From NCBI GenBank assembly GCA_937868725.1, contig CALMMQ010000064.1:43264-107263 (forward strand): a stretch of DNA of 64,000 nt, read 5' to 3'. Of this stretch, positions 8,490-17,841 are shown piece after piece. Within the stretch, counting starts at the first letter, position 1, and each line of letters opens with the position of its first letter. Below the pieces are notes generated by a model. The model had not been told where the DNA came from and made no database searches. It saw only the letters and a list, made by a program, of their open reading frames with translations. The stretch is from an uncultured Pleomorphomonas sp. Lineage in GTDB: Bacteria; Pseudomonadota; Alphaproteobacteria; Rhizobiales; Pleomorphomonadaceae. The translations under genes and the position numbers were made by a program.

Positions 8490-8951
8490 TCAGTTGAGCA
8501 CGAGGATGCTGGCGTTGAGCAGGCTGGCGAACGCCACCCAGAAGCCGTAGGGCACAAACAGCAGCGCCGCGACGCGGTCGCTCCGCCAGCTCACGGCGAT
8601 GTAGATGGCGATCAGGGCCAATAGCGGCACGATCACCGCCAGGCCGAGCCCGGCGCTCTGCTGGCCAAAGAAGGCCGGCGACCACAGGAGATTGAGCGCC
8701 ATCTGCGCCAGCCACAGCCACATCCGTCGTGACGCCGCCCCCCTGAGCCAGGTGCGGGCGCCAGCCACGGCGATCAGCACGTAGAGCAGCGACCACACCG
8801 GCGCGAACAGCCAGGCCGGCGGCTGGAACGGCGGTTTGCTCAGTCCCTCAAACCACGGACCGGGGGGATTGCAGGCGCCGATGGCAAAGCCGGCGGCCAG
8901 GAGGGCGACAATGAACAGGGCGTGGACGACGATCTTGCGCATGGTCTGCAT
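8490..8951 (-). CDS. tspO: TspO/MBR family membrane protein
   Basis: About 153 residues with five membrane spans. The family signature LSKPPFQPPAWLFAPVW and later ALNLLWSPAFF are clear, as in bacterial TspO/CrtK proteins that bind tetrapyrroles and affect porphyrin efflux or stress responses. The start is uncertain: ATG codons at 8951 and 8942 lack a strong ribosome site, and a GTG lies further upstream at 9017. It is convergent with the GntR gene, with only 22 bp between the two stops. Confidence 0.88.
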   Translation of the reverse strand: MQTMRKIVVHALFIVALLAAGFAIGACNPPGPWFEGLSKPPFQPPAWLFAPVWSLLYVLIAVAGARTWLRGAASRRMWLWLAQMALNLLWSPAFFGQQSAGLGLAVIVPLLALIAIYIAVSWRSDRVAALLFVPYGFWVAFASLLNASILVLN

Positions 8952-9279
8952 ATGGGACGGTCCGATGCCGATTCCCAGCCCCGCCGCCGGCGCCGGCCAG
9001 CCGCCACCCCGGCGCACGACTTAAGTACCTTTAGTTTAGTTCGCCATTTCTACCACCTGCATCGGCAATTTCGACAGGGGCTGACCATCGGGGCCCGATC
9101 AAGCCCAAGATTGCGGCAGTCGATCTGAGTCGTCTTTGGTATTGGCCATGGCAATGACCTCGGCACACTTGGCGCTGCCACCAATTCTATTTGGCCGGTT
9201 AACCTTTGCCTCATGAAATATCGTGAAAATGCACGATTGAGCAAGCCCGGCACAGCGGCAGGCGACCGAGGAGAACGGC

Positions 9280-10965
9280 ATGCATTTCCTGCGACAGATT
9301 CCGGCCCGCATCGCGGCCATCGCCATCCTGGCGGTTCTCTCCGTTGGCGGCCTGGGCTACTTCGCTTACGGCGAACTCAAGAATGCCCTCTATGAGCAGA
9401 AGCGGCTCGAGCTCGCCCACGAGGTCGAGATGGCCGTCGGCGTCGTCAACAGCTACGTCGCCCGCGAAAAAAGCGGCGAGCTCAGCCACGCGGCGGCGCA
9501 GCAGGCGGCGCTCGCCACCCTCCGCCCCCTGCGCTTTGGCGCCGACAGCAACTATTTCTTCATCTACCGCTCCGACGGCACCAACGTGCTGCTGCCGACC
9601 AAGCCGGAGAACGAAGGCAAGGACCTGTCCGGCCTCAAGGACCAGAACGGCGTGTTCTTCGTGCGCGAGCTGATCGCCGCCGCCAAGGCCGGCGGCCGTT
9701 CCGTCGCCTATCTGTGGGTCAAGCCCGGCGACAAGGAAGCGTCGGAGAAGCTGGCCTATGCCGGCCGCGTCGACGACTGGGACTGGTCGATCGGAACCGG
9801 CTTCCACGTTCAGGACATCAACGCCTGGCTCGTCGCCAAGTCGCGTCTGCTGACGCTGGCTTCGATCGCCATCGTGCTGCTGCTGGCCGGCGTCGCCGGC
9901 GCCGTCGGCTTCGGCATCTCGACGCCGCTGCGCCGCCTGACGGCGTCGATGGCCCGGCTGGCCAGCGGCGATCTCGATGCCGAGGTGGCCGGCACGCGGC
10001 GGCACGACGAGATCGGCGCCATCGCCCGGGCGGTCGTCAGCTTCCGCGACCTGCTGCGCCGGCAGCTGCGCGAACAGGCCGAGGCGGAAGCCCAGGGCAA
10101 GGCCGAAGCGGAAGCCATCCGCATCGCCGAACGTCACGCCATCGCCGACAGCTTCCTGGCCAGCATGGGGGCGCTGGCCAACAACTTCGTCACCACCTCC
10201 AAGGAAGTGTCGGAGGCGGCGCAGAACCTGTCGGCCACCGCCGAGGAAACCTCGCGTCAGGCCATGGCGGTGACCGCCGCCGCCGAGGAAGCGGCCCTGA
10301 ACGTCGAAAACGTCGCCTCCTCGTCGGAAGAACTGGCCGCCTCGGTGCACGAGATCAGCGCCCAAGTGACGCGGTCGTCGGAGATCTCCGTCGCCGCCGC
10401 CAACGAAGCCGCCCGCACCGAATCCCAGATCCGCGCCCTGTCGACGGCCGCTTCCAAGATCGGCGAAGTGGTGAGCCTCATCAACGACATCGCCAGCCAG
10501 ACCAACCTGCTCGCCCTCAACGCCACCATCGAAGCGGCGCGGGCGGGCGAGGCGGGCCGCGGCTTCGCCGTCGTCGCCTCCGAGGTCAAGCACCTGGCCG
10601 AGCAGACGGCGCGCGCCACCGACGAGATCTCGACCAAGGTCAACGAGATCCAGGACGCCACCTCGACCACCGTCACCTCCATCGGCTCGATCGTCGCCAC
10701 CATCACCACCATCCGCGAAGTGACGGCGGCCATCGCCTCGTCGGTCACCCAGCAGGGGGCGGCCACCAACGAAATCGCCGCCAACACCCAGCGCGCCTCG
10801 GCCGGCACCCATGAGGTGACCGGCAATATCCAGGGCGTCAGCCAGGCGGCGGAAGTGACCGGCGCCTCCGCCATCCAGCTGACCTCCCTGTCGGGCACGC
10901 TAAAGGAACGGGCCGACGAACTTCAGGTCGAAGTCGGCCGCTTCGTCACCCGCCTGCGCGGCTGA
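9280..10965 (+). CDS. Methyl-accepting chemotaxis protein, single-Cache/HAMP
   Basis: 561 residues. Membrane span 1 is at ~10-30; a periplasmic single Cache domain spans ~35-185 (motif [20 protein letters not shown], then [10 protein letters not shown]). Membrane span 2 is at ~190-212, HAMP at ~213-266 and the MA signalling domain at ~290-550. The conserved hairpin tip reads [20 protein letters not shown]. The C-terminus GRFVTRLRG has no CheR-binding pentapeptide. It is a ligand-sensing inner-membrane chemoreceptor; the ligand is unknown, and small carboxylates are common for this Cache type. The gene is monocistronic, followed by a strong terminator. Confidence 0.93.
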   Translation: MHFLRQIPARIAAIAILAVLSVGGLGYFAYGELKNALYEQKRLELAHEVEMAVGVVNSYVAREKSGELSHAAAQQAALATLRPLRFGADSNYFFIYRSDGTNVLLPTKPENEGKDLSGLKDQNGVFFVRELIAAAKAGGRSVAYLWVKPGDKEASEKLAYAGRVDDWDWSIGTGFHVQDINAWLVAKSRLLTLASIAIVLLLAGVAGAVGFGISTPLRRLTASMARLASGDLDAEVAGTRRHDEIGAIARAVVSFRDLLRRQLREQAEAEAQGKAEAEAIRIAERHAIADSFLASMGALANNFVTTSKEVSEAAQNLSATAEETSRQAMAVTAAAEEAALNVENVASSSEELAASVHEISAQVTRSSEISVAAANEAARTESQIRALSTAASKIGEVVSLINDIASQTNLLALNATIEAARAGEAGRGFAVVASEVKHLAEQTARATDEISTKVNEIQDATSTTVTSIGSIVATITTIREVTAAIASSVTQQGAATNEIAANTQRASAGTHEVTGNIQGVSQAAEVTGASAIQLTSLSGTLKERADELQVEVGRFVTRLRG

Positions 10966-10981
10966 ACCGCCGCAGCTACCC

Positions 10982-11014
10982 GCCGCCCGCCAGAGTCCCC
11001 CTCTGGCGGGCGGC
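10982..11014 (+). terminator. Intrinsic terminator after the chemoreceptor gene
   Basis: Perfect 14-bp stem GCCGCCCGCCAGAG/CTCTGGCGGGCGGC with a 5-nt loop, followed by a short T-rich run (CTTTATT), 16 bp after the stop codon. Confidence 0.85.
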
Positions 11015-11051
11015 AGGCCTTTATTGCAACGGAATGAACCGCAATTTTGCG

Positions 11052-11097
11052 GAGTGCATCTTTATGGCGAAGCCACTATAGCTGGTTGTCGAGAAAG
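11052..11097 (+). promoter_or_regulatory. Conserved upstream element of secreted paralogue 1
   Basis: This 46-bp segment is identical at 41 positions to 12890-12935, upstream of paralogue 2. The core CTGGTTGTCGAGAAAG and the preceding TATAG are shared exactly. Each lies about 120-165 bp before the start codon, so it is probably a promoter or activator site rather than coding DNA. An equivalent is not obvious upstream of paralogue 3. Confidence 0.6.
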
Positions 11098-11219
11098 GGC
11101 CTCACGGTTCAGCTACAGGTAGAGCCTCGACCATTTGAGGCGGGTTGGATATTCAGCGCATTTGTGGCTGTCGCACTGCTGATGCCGCGACACCGCCAGA
11201 GCATTTCAGGGGGAAAAGC

Positions 11220-12809
11220 ATGAGATCGAGCTGGCTCGCCGGCCTTCTTGTCGCCGCGTTCGTATCCGTTGCGCATGCAGCAGCGGTTCAGCCACAGTCG
11301 CAGGAGCAGTCCCCAACCAACGACAACTTTGCCAACGCCGCAGTGCTGGCCAACACCGCCAATGCCACCATGGGTTCTCTCTACTATGCGACCCATGAAG
11401 TGGGCGAGGCCCGGTACTCCAAGACCTCGCTTCGCAATACCGTCTGGTACAAGTTCACCGCCACCCAGACCGGCCGGGCGGTGGCCCTGCTGACCACCGC
11501 CAGCACGGATCAGGTTCCGCTGCAGCTGCAGGCCTTTACCGGTACCACCGTTGCCAGTCTGACGCGTCTTGGCAGAACTCAGATCGGCACTGGGTTCAAT
11601 CCCTTCAATGCAGGCGGACTGGCTTTCAACACCGTGGCCGGCAACACCTACTACCTGCAGGTCGACAGCGACGCTCAGGCAGATGTCTTCTTCAAGAGCG
11701 ACTTCCTGATCGCTGCCCAGCAGTTTGGTGCGTCAGGCGGTCTCGGCATGCTCACCTATCGCCCCGCCTTCATCCTGGATGGGCAACGGGAATCCCTCGA
11801 CGTATTGGTGGCCAACGGCCTCACCAGCAAGGCCACTCTACGGTCGAGCATCGCCGGCATTACCACCAAACTGTCGGTAACGCCGCGATCCAAGACATTG
11901 ACCGTTGGGCAAACGGCTTGGCTCATGGTCAATGACGAGGACAACTCGGTCAGCGGTGCTGCAACCGGCAAGCTGCAACTCACCGCCGTCGATGCCTCGA
12001 CGTCGATCCCGCTCGGCACTCGCTCCGTCCCCCTGACGTTGATTGGCGGCCCTTTCTCCAGTGACCACGGCCTGCTCGTGCGCTTTGCCGTTCCAGTCCA
12101 GGGTATCATCCGATCGCACCGCTTCTCGTCCACCGTCAACATCAAGAACATCTCGTCGTCGACAGCCGAACGCTGCCATTTCATTTCCGGTCCTCATGCC
12201 GTTTCGCTGATCTGGAACGAAGACCTCCCCGACGGCAAGCGGGGGAGCACCAACGCGATGTTCTCGCTGGCGAGCGGCAGTACCCGGGCGTTTACCGTCT
12301 CGGCGGCAACCAACGACTCCCTCCCCAGCAAGGATAACTGGGTCACGCTCTCCTGCTCGAATTATTTCGGCAAAGCCGAGCCCGATTGGCTGGAGGTCAT
12401 GGGAGCCGTGTCTCAGCTGGGTTACTACGCTGCGGTCAAGATGAACGTCCCGGCAGCCAACGCCTTCCAACAAATCGCCGTTCCCGATTTCGGTACCAGG
12501 AAAGTGGTGGTGGCCATCACCAACATCGGGCGCTATTCAGGCCCCCTCCAGATCCAGGCCGTTTCAAGCAACAGCACCGTCTCCATGGACTATATGTGCG
12601 TTTCCAATAGCCGAGGCACCTGCATCGACGAAACAGACCCCTACACAGTCCATACCGATCTCGCCAATGGCGAAACCGGTTACTTGGCGATCACGGTCAC
12701 CCGCCAGAGTGCGACCGACAGCGGTCTGATCTATGTTCACGTCGTTCACGACGAAGATCTTTTCGGCACCTATATGGCGGGTGCCGACGGCTTCGAAGTG
12801 ATGGAGTAG
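11220..12809 (+). CDS. Secreted PPC-like domain protein, tandem paralogue 1
   Basis: 529 residues starting MRSSWLAGLLVAAF with signal peptide cleavage after SVAHA. Mature residues ~30-170 resemble the pre-peptidase C-terminal (PPC) beta-sandwich: NDNFANAAVL, then NTVWYKFTA and AGNTYYLQVDS. The middle region (~180-300) and C-terminal region (~310-529) are beta-rich and unassigned. Four cysteines (ERCHF, LSCSN, DYMCV, GTCID) are conserved in all three copies and suggest two disulfides in the periplasm or outside the cell. There is no anchor motif, no protease domain and no beta-barrel. AGGGGG precedes the ATG. Function is not recognised; the PPC-like fold suggests carbohydrate or protein binding. 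Confidence 0.8.
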   Translation: MRSSWLAGLLVAAFVSVAHAAAVQPQSQEQSPTNDNFANAAVLANTANATMGSLYYATHEVGEARYSKTSLRNTVWYKFTATQTGRAVALLTTASTDQVPLQLQAFTGTTVASLTRLGRTQIGTGFNPFNAGGLAFNTVAGNTYYLQVDSDAQADVFFKSDFLIAAQQFGASGGLGMLTYRPAFILDGQRESLDVLVANGLTSKATLRSSIAGITTKLSVTPRSKTLTVGQTAWLMVNDEDNSVSGAATGKLQLTAVDASTSIPLGTRSVPLTLIGGPFSSDHGLLVRFAVPVQGIIRSHRFSSTVNIKNISSSTAERCHFISGPHAVSLIWNEDLPDGKRGSTNAMFSLASGSTRAFTVSAATNDSLPSKDNWVTLSCSNYFGKAEPDWLEVMGAVSQLGYYAAVKMNVPAANAFQQIAVPDFGTRKVVVAITNIGRYSGPLQIQAVSSNSTVSMDYMCVSNSRGTCIDETDPYTVHTDLANGETGYLAITVTRQSATDSGLIYVHVVHDEDLFGTYMAGADGFEVME

Positions 12810-12889
12810 CAACCCCGGGGAGCAGGCATAGGCAGCCAGACGCAGCCGTCTTCGCGTTATTGTTGCGTCATCGTTTTTGCAACTTTACA

Positions 12890-12935
12890 GAGTGCACTTT
12901 AATGGCGAAACCATTATAGCTGGTTGTCGAGAAAG
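12890..12935 (+). promoter_or_regulatory. Conserved upstream element of secreted paralogue 2
   Basis: This matches 11052-11097 at 41 of 46 positions, while the sequences on either side of it have diverged. It lies about 120 bp upstream of paralogue 2. Conservation of a short non-coding block between duplicated genes points to a shared promoter or regulator site. Confidence 0.6.
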
Positions 12936-13056
12936 CATCTCGCAGCTCAGCCACTGGTCAAGCCGGGGTGCACACATCGTGGGTAGGTACTGAATTCATC
13001 CGCGGCCGTCGCACCGCCTTCGTCGCGACGCCGCCAAGGCATTTCAGGGGGAAAGC

Positions 13057-14652
13057 ATGAGATCAAGCTGGCTCGCCGGCCTTCTTGTTGCCGCGTTCGT
13101 ATCCGTCGCGCATGCCGCAGTTGTTCAGCCACAATCGCAGGACTTCTCGCCGCACAACGATGACTTTGCCAATGCCCAGGTGCTCCCCGACAGCACCAAT
13201 GCCACCATGGGCAACCTGTATAACGCAACCAATGAGAGAGGCGAAGTCCGGTACGCCAAAGGGTCGTACGGGTCAACCGTCTGGTACAAGTTCACCGCCA
13301 GCCGCACGGGTCGGGCCGTGGTCGAGCTGGCACCGATCAAATGGCTAAGTGCGCCCCTACAGATACAGGCTTTTTCCGGACCCACTATCGCCAGTCTGAA
13401 ATGCCTAGCCAAGGCTAAGGTGTCCGAACCCAATGTTCCGTTGACTGGATCGGTCGCTTTCGACACCGTCGCCGGAACCACCTATTACCTGCAAGTCGAC
13501 ATCAACTCCGACGGTTCTGATCATAACAGCAAGACCGATTTCCTGATCGCCATGCAGCAGTTCGGCACGTCGGGCGGCTTTGGCATGCTCACCTTGCAGC
13601 CGGCGATTCTCCGCGACGAGACCTACGATCAGTACTTCATGCTGATTGCCAATGGCTTCAAGACCGCTGCCAAGCTCAAGCTGAACATGCTACGCGGCGG
13701 CCGCCAGATGGAAGCCTGGACGCCATTTACGACCTTTGCCTCCGGCCAGTCGGCCTGGCTGAACGTCATGGACAGCAACGGTCATACGGTAAACGACGCC
13801 GTGCCTGGTCGGTTGCAAATCGTCGCCAACGACGCTTCGACGTCCGCTATTCTGGGCACCCGTACCATCGATTTCGTACTCGTGCCCAACAGCGGTCACA
13901 ACTTGGCGAGCTTGACAACGCGATTTGCCATGTCCGGCCAAGGCGTTGCCAGATCAAGCCGCTTTTCGTCGAAAGTCGTAATCAAGAATAGTTCAAACAT
14001 CGCCGCCAATTTCTGCCAATTTTCCTCGAATGACTTTACTATGACCCCGAGATGGCGGGAAGTGCTTGCCGACGGCAAGCTTGGCAAGTTCAACGCCCCG
14101 TTCAGTCTGGCCGCCGGTGCGACCAGGAAGTTTATCGTTTCGGCTACCTCGCTCGACGACGGCGACTCGACCTCATATTCCAAGGTCAAGCCGAGCTGCT
14201 CCAACTATACGCCCCCCGATTCATACCTGACACTCATGAACAGCATGGAAGGCGACCCCCAGCTCGGTCACTACGCGGCTGTGAAGATTGATATTCCGGC
14301 CGCCAATGACTTCCGTCAGATTTCCATGGCCGGCATGCAGGCCAAGATGGTTCGCATAGCCGTCACCAACACCGGGGAATACACGGGCCATTTCACCGTC
14401 AGCGCCTTAGGGGCCAGCCAGTACATGTGGGTGAAGGCCTATTGCACGGCCCGAAAGGATGGTTCGTGCATCAGCGCCTTCAGCACTCGCAGTGCCGATC
14501 TCGACCTCAATAACGGCGAAACCGGCTACGTGACCCTGTCCGTCTACCGGACGTCGACAACCGAAGAGGGTGAAATCGATGTTTCCGTCAGACGCGCCGA
14601 ACAATCGTCATATGGCGCAGCCGGCATCAGCGGCTTCGAAATGACGAACTAG
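13057..14652 (+). CDS. Secreted PPC-like domain protein, tandem paralogue 2
   Basis: 531 residues with the same layout as paralogue 1. The signal peptide MRSSWLAGLLVAAFVSVAHA is identical to that of copy 1, whereas the mature parts have clearly diverged, for example NDDFANAQVL and STVWYKFTAS in the PPC-like part. The four cysteines are kept (NFCQF, PSCSN, AYCTA, GSCIS) and the C-terminus again ends in a GFE motif. The near-identical 5' end suggests recent duplication or gene conversion there, with faster evolution of the mature domains. No operon partner other than its paralogues; a terminator hairpin follows. Confidence 0.8.
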   Translation: MRSSWLAGLLVAAFVSVAHAAVVQPQSQDFSPHNDDFANAQVLPDSTNATMGNLYNATNERGEVRYAKGSYGSTVWYKFTASRTGRAVVELAPIKWLSAPLQIQAFSGPTIASLKCLAKAKVSEPNVPLTGSVAFDTVAGTTYYLQVDINSDGSDHNSKTDFLIAMQQFGTSGGFGMLTLQPAILRDETYDQYFMLIANGFKTAAKLKLNMLRGGRQMEAWTPFTTFASGQSAWLNVMDSNGHTVNDAVPGRLQIVANDASTSAILGTRTIDFVLVPNSGHNLASLTTRFAMSGQGVARSSRFSSKVVIKNSSNIAANFCQFSSNDFTMTPRWREVLADGKLGKFNAPFSLAAGATRKFIVSATSLDDGDSTSYSKVKPSCSNYTPPDSYLTLMNSMEGDPQLGHYAAVKIDIPAANDFRQISMAGMQAKMVRIAVTNTGEYTGHFTVSALGASQYMWVKAYCTARKDGSCISAFSTRSADLDLNNGETGYVTLSVYRTSTTEEGEIDVSVRRAEQSSYGAAGISGFEMTN

Positions 14653-14663
14653 TCACCGGCCCC

Positions 14664-14693
14664 GCCGCCCGCCAGCCCCCTCTGGCGGACGGC
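14664..14693 (+). terminator. Terminator-like hairpin after paralogue 2
   Basis: GCCGCCCGCCAG pairs with CTGGCGGACGGC with one mismatch, 12 bp after the stop codon. It closely resembles the terminator at 10982-11014. A T-run is lacking immediately afterwards, although TCTTTTTTGCC occurs at 14720-14730. Confidence 0.6.
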
Positions 14694-14896
14694 GCGTACT
14701 TCTGCCGCAATATTTGGCAGTCTTTTTTGCCTGCCCCCTTGCAGGACCTTTCGACATGACTAAACTTGCCGGCGAAGACCTTCGCGGTATCGCCGCAAGT
14801 TACTTCGCGTCGTTTTAAATATCGCTTCATATTCAGGTTATCGATCGCTGTCGCACCGAGCATTCCGTTGCGAAGCCTTATCCCCGGGGGGACAAC

Positions 14897-16477
14897 ATGA
14901 AATCGAACTGGCTCGCGGGCCTGATCGTTGCCGCGTCCGTGTCCGCAGCGCATGCGGCAACATTCGTGTCGCAGACGCAAGAGTACTCGCCGCCCAACGA
15001 CAACTTCGCCCAGGCGCAGGCCTTGCCTGACAGCACCTATGCCACCATGGGCAACATCTATTACGCCACGCGCGAACTCGGTGAGGCCAAGTACGCCACC
15101 GCCTCGCTGGGGCGGACCGTCTGGTACAAGTTCACCGCCACCAAGACCGGTCGGGCGGTCGCTCTGCTGACCACCGCCGACATGGACACGGCACCACTGC
15201 AGATGCAGGCGTTCTCCGGCTCCGCCATCGCCAGCCTCACCCGTCTTGCCAAGGTGCAGGTGGCCGGCACCGACGCCGCCAACTCCGGCTCGCTGGCCTT
15301 CAGCACCGTCGCCGGCACCACCTACTACCTGCAGGTCGACAGCGCCGCCCAGACATACAGCCTCGACGGCGACTTCCTGATCGCCATCCAGCAGTTCGGC
15401 GCCTCGGGCGGCCTTGCCGCCCTCACCTATCGCCCGGCGCTCATCGAGGATCAATCCTCGGACAAGTTCAAGGTCTTGGTGGCCAACGGCTTCAAGAGCA
15501 AGGCCGATCTGCAGTCGGGCATTTCCAGCATCGGCGCCCAGTTGGACGTGACCTCGACCGCCACGACCTTCGCCGCCGGCCAGACCGGCTGGTTCACCGT
15601 CGCCGACAAGTACGGCTCGACGATCACCGGCATTGCCTCCGGCAACCTGCAGATCACCGCCTTCAGCACGGCGACGTCCGCCTACATGGGCATCCGCGCC
15701 ATTCCCCTCAAGCTGTTCCAGCGCGACTACAACTACCACCCCAGCCTGCTGGTCCGCTTTGCCAAGCCGGTCTAGGGCGTTGCCCGTTCGCAGCGCTTTT
15801 CGTCCACCGTCAACATCAAGAACACCTCGGCGACAACCGCTCAGTACTGCCGCTTCATTGAAAATAATGATGCCTATGCGCTGATCTGGAACGAGAACCT
15901 CGCCACCGGCAAGCTTGGCAGCACCAATGCCCTGTTCACGCTGGCCGGCGGCGCCACCAAGAAATTCACCGTCTCGGCAGCGACCGAGAGCCGCTATTCT
16001 GACTACAACAAGATCCGGGTCGACTGCTCCAACTACTACGCCACGATCAACAACGACTATCTGGCGTCCATGGGAGCTACCGCGCAGTTTGGCAAGTATG
16101 CTGCGGTCAGCATGGCCTTCCCAGCCGCCAACACCTTCCAGCAGATCGCCATTCCCGACTTCAACACCAAGAAGGTGGTTGCGGCCATCACCAACACCGG
16201 CGATTACTCCGGCTATTTCAAGGTCTACGCCAGTTCGACCAACTACAACGTTTCGATGGACTCGATCTGTGCTTCCACCAGCAAGGGGAGCTGCATCGGT
16301 ACGGCCAATTCGTCCACCATCTACACAGACCTCGCCAACGGCGAAACCGGCTATGTAACGCTGACGATCAACCGCAAGAACGCCACCGACGTCGGCCTGA
16401 TCTATGTCGACGTCAGCCGCAGCGACGATCCGCAGTCTTCCGACGCCGGCTATGCGGGCTTCGAAGTGACCGAATAA
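14897..16477 (+). pseudogene. Secreted PPC-like protein, tandem paralogue 3, interrupted by one amber codon
   Basis: The frame starts MKSNWLAGLIVAASVSAAHA and runs as a full-length paralogue (526 residues if read through), but TAG at 15773-15775 stops it after 292 residues. Copies 1 and 2 have glutamine here (CAG and CAA), so a single C-to-T change explains it. The rest of the frame, 15776-16477, has no other stop and keeps all four cysteines (QYCRF, VDCSN, SICAS, GSCIG) and the GFEVTE end. It is therefore a very recent pseudogene, a sequencing error or an amber readthrough case. The truncated product would still contain the signal peptide and PPC-like domain. Confidence 0.8.
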
Positions 16478-16573
16478 GCGCGGCGAGACGACACTGCGCC
16501 GGCGAAATTGGCCCTTGTGTCAGCTCGCCGGCGACCCTATGTTCCCGACGCGGCCGGCTGTTCCGGTCGCGAA

Positions 16574-16730
16574 CGTTCTCAGGGCGGGGTGAAATTCCCC
16601 ACCGGCGGTGTTTGCGCCCTGCGCATCAGCCCGCGAGCGCCCGTTGCCGAAGCCGTCAGGCCGACGCGACGGGGTCAGCAGATCCGGTTGGATTCCGGAG
16701 CCGACGGTATAGTCCGGATGGTAGAGAACG
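16574..16730 (+). promoter_or_regulatory. FMN riboswitch (RFN element)
   Basis: The conserved RFN blocks are all readable: TTCTCAGGGCGGGGTGAAAT at the 5' side, CCCCACCGGCGG, GCCCGCGAGCG, GGTCAGCAGATCCGGT, CCGACGGTATAGTCCGGATG and closing GAGAACG pairing with CGTTCTC. It lies about 100 bp before ribD. In proteobacteria FMN binding usually terminates transcription or hides the ribosome site of the rib genes, so this is expected to repress the ribD-ribE-ribBA-ribH operon when FMN is plentiful. Confidence 0.97.
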
Positions 16731-16827
16731 CTGACGCCCGACGTGTGTCCCGCCCCCTGCCGGGGAGGGCGCGCGTTGCGCGTCCGCTTGGCCCTGCGGT
16801 TCGTTCTGACTCTGACGAGACGAATCC

Positions 16828-17826
16828 ATGGGTCGAACCGAAACGCAACACACCCCGCTGCCCCCGGCCATTGTCGCCGCCGCCTTCCGGCGCGCGCTCG
16901 ACGAAGCGGCCGTCTATGCCGGCAGCACCGCTCCCAATCCGCCCGTCGGCTGCGTCCTGCTCGACGCCGCCGGCCGCCTCCTCGCCGCCGCCGCCCACCG
17001 CCGGGCCGGAGAAGCGCACGCCGAGGCGCGCGCCATCGCCGCCGCTCAGGACCTAGGCCTTGCCTCGGCGATCCACACCGTCGTGGTGACGCTGGAGCCG
17101 TGCAACCACACCGGCCGGACACCGCCATGCACCGACGCCATTACGGCGACGCCGGCGCGGCACATCGTCATCGGCGCCGTTGACCCCAACCCGGGCGTCA
17201 CCGGCGGCGGCGCGGCGCGCCTCGCGGCCGCCGGCTTCGCGGTAACCTCCGTCGCCGACCTCGCCGACCCCTTGGCCCCGGCGCTCGCCGCCGACGCCGC
17301 CCGGCTGATCGCCCCCTTCGCCAAACGCGTCACCACCGGCCAGCCGTTCATCACCATCAAGCAGGCCCTCGACGAGACCGGCAGCATGATCCCGCCGCCG
17401 GGCGCCCGCACCTTCACCAGCGACGCGTCGCTGACGCTGGCCCACAGCCTGCGCCGGCGCGCCGACGCCATCCTGACCGGCTCGGGCACGGTGCTGGCCG
17501 ACGATCCCGCCTTCACGGTGCGGCGTGTCGCCGACTTCCCCGGCAAGCGCCGACGGCTGGTGCTGGCCGATCGCCGCCACCGCGTGCCCGCCGCCTACCT
17601 CGAGGCCGCCCGTCAACGCGGCTTCGAGGTCGAGGTCAGCGACGATCTCGCCACCTCGCTCGCCCGCCTCGGCGCCGACGGCGCCCTGGAGGTGCTGGTC
17701 GAGGCCGGGCCGACGCTCACCGGCTACATGCTGGCCAGCGGCCTCTGGGACGAGCACGTCCGCATCACCCGCCACGGCGCCGCCGACGGCACGGACCACG
17801 TCGAAATCCGCCACATCGCGGCTTGA
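16828..17826 (+). CDS. ribD: Bifunctional riboflavin deaminase/reductase RibD
   Basis: 332 residues. The N-terminal cytidine-deaminase-like domain (~10-150) has the zinc site HAEARAIAA and EPCNHTGRTPPC. The C-terminal reductase domain (~160-330) begins QPFITIKQALDETG. It deaminates 2,5-diamino-6-ribosylamino-pyrimidinone 5'-phosphate and reduces the ribose to ribitol. It is first in the rib operon, immediately under the FMN riboswitch. The reductase domain is slightly short compared with E. coli RibD but complete. Confidence 0.95.
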   Translation: MGRTETQHTPLPPAIVAAAFRRALDEAAVYAGSTAPNPPVGCVLLDAAGRLLAAAAHRRAGEAHAEARAIAAAQDLGLASAIHTVVVTLEPCNHTGRTPPCTDAITATPARHIVIGAVDPNPGVTGGGAARLAAAGFAVTSVADLADPLAPALAADAARLIAPFAKRVTTGQPFITIKQALDETGSMIPPPGARTFTSDASLTLAHSLRRRADAILTGSGTVLADDPAFTVRRVADFPGKRRRLVLADRRHRVPAAYLEAARQRGFEVEVSDDLATSLARLGADGALEVLVEAGPTLTGYMLASGLWDEHVRITRHGAADGTDHVEIRHIAA

Positions 17827-17841
17827 ACAGGACCCAGCATC

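Noticed and set aside
9211..10812. 533-codon frame antisense to the chemoreceptor gene
   Set aside because: Glycine/arginine/aspartate-rich repetitive translation without motifs, exactly opposite a well-supported gene.
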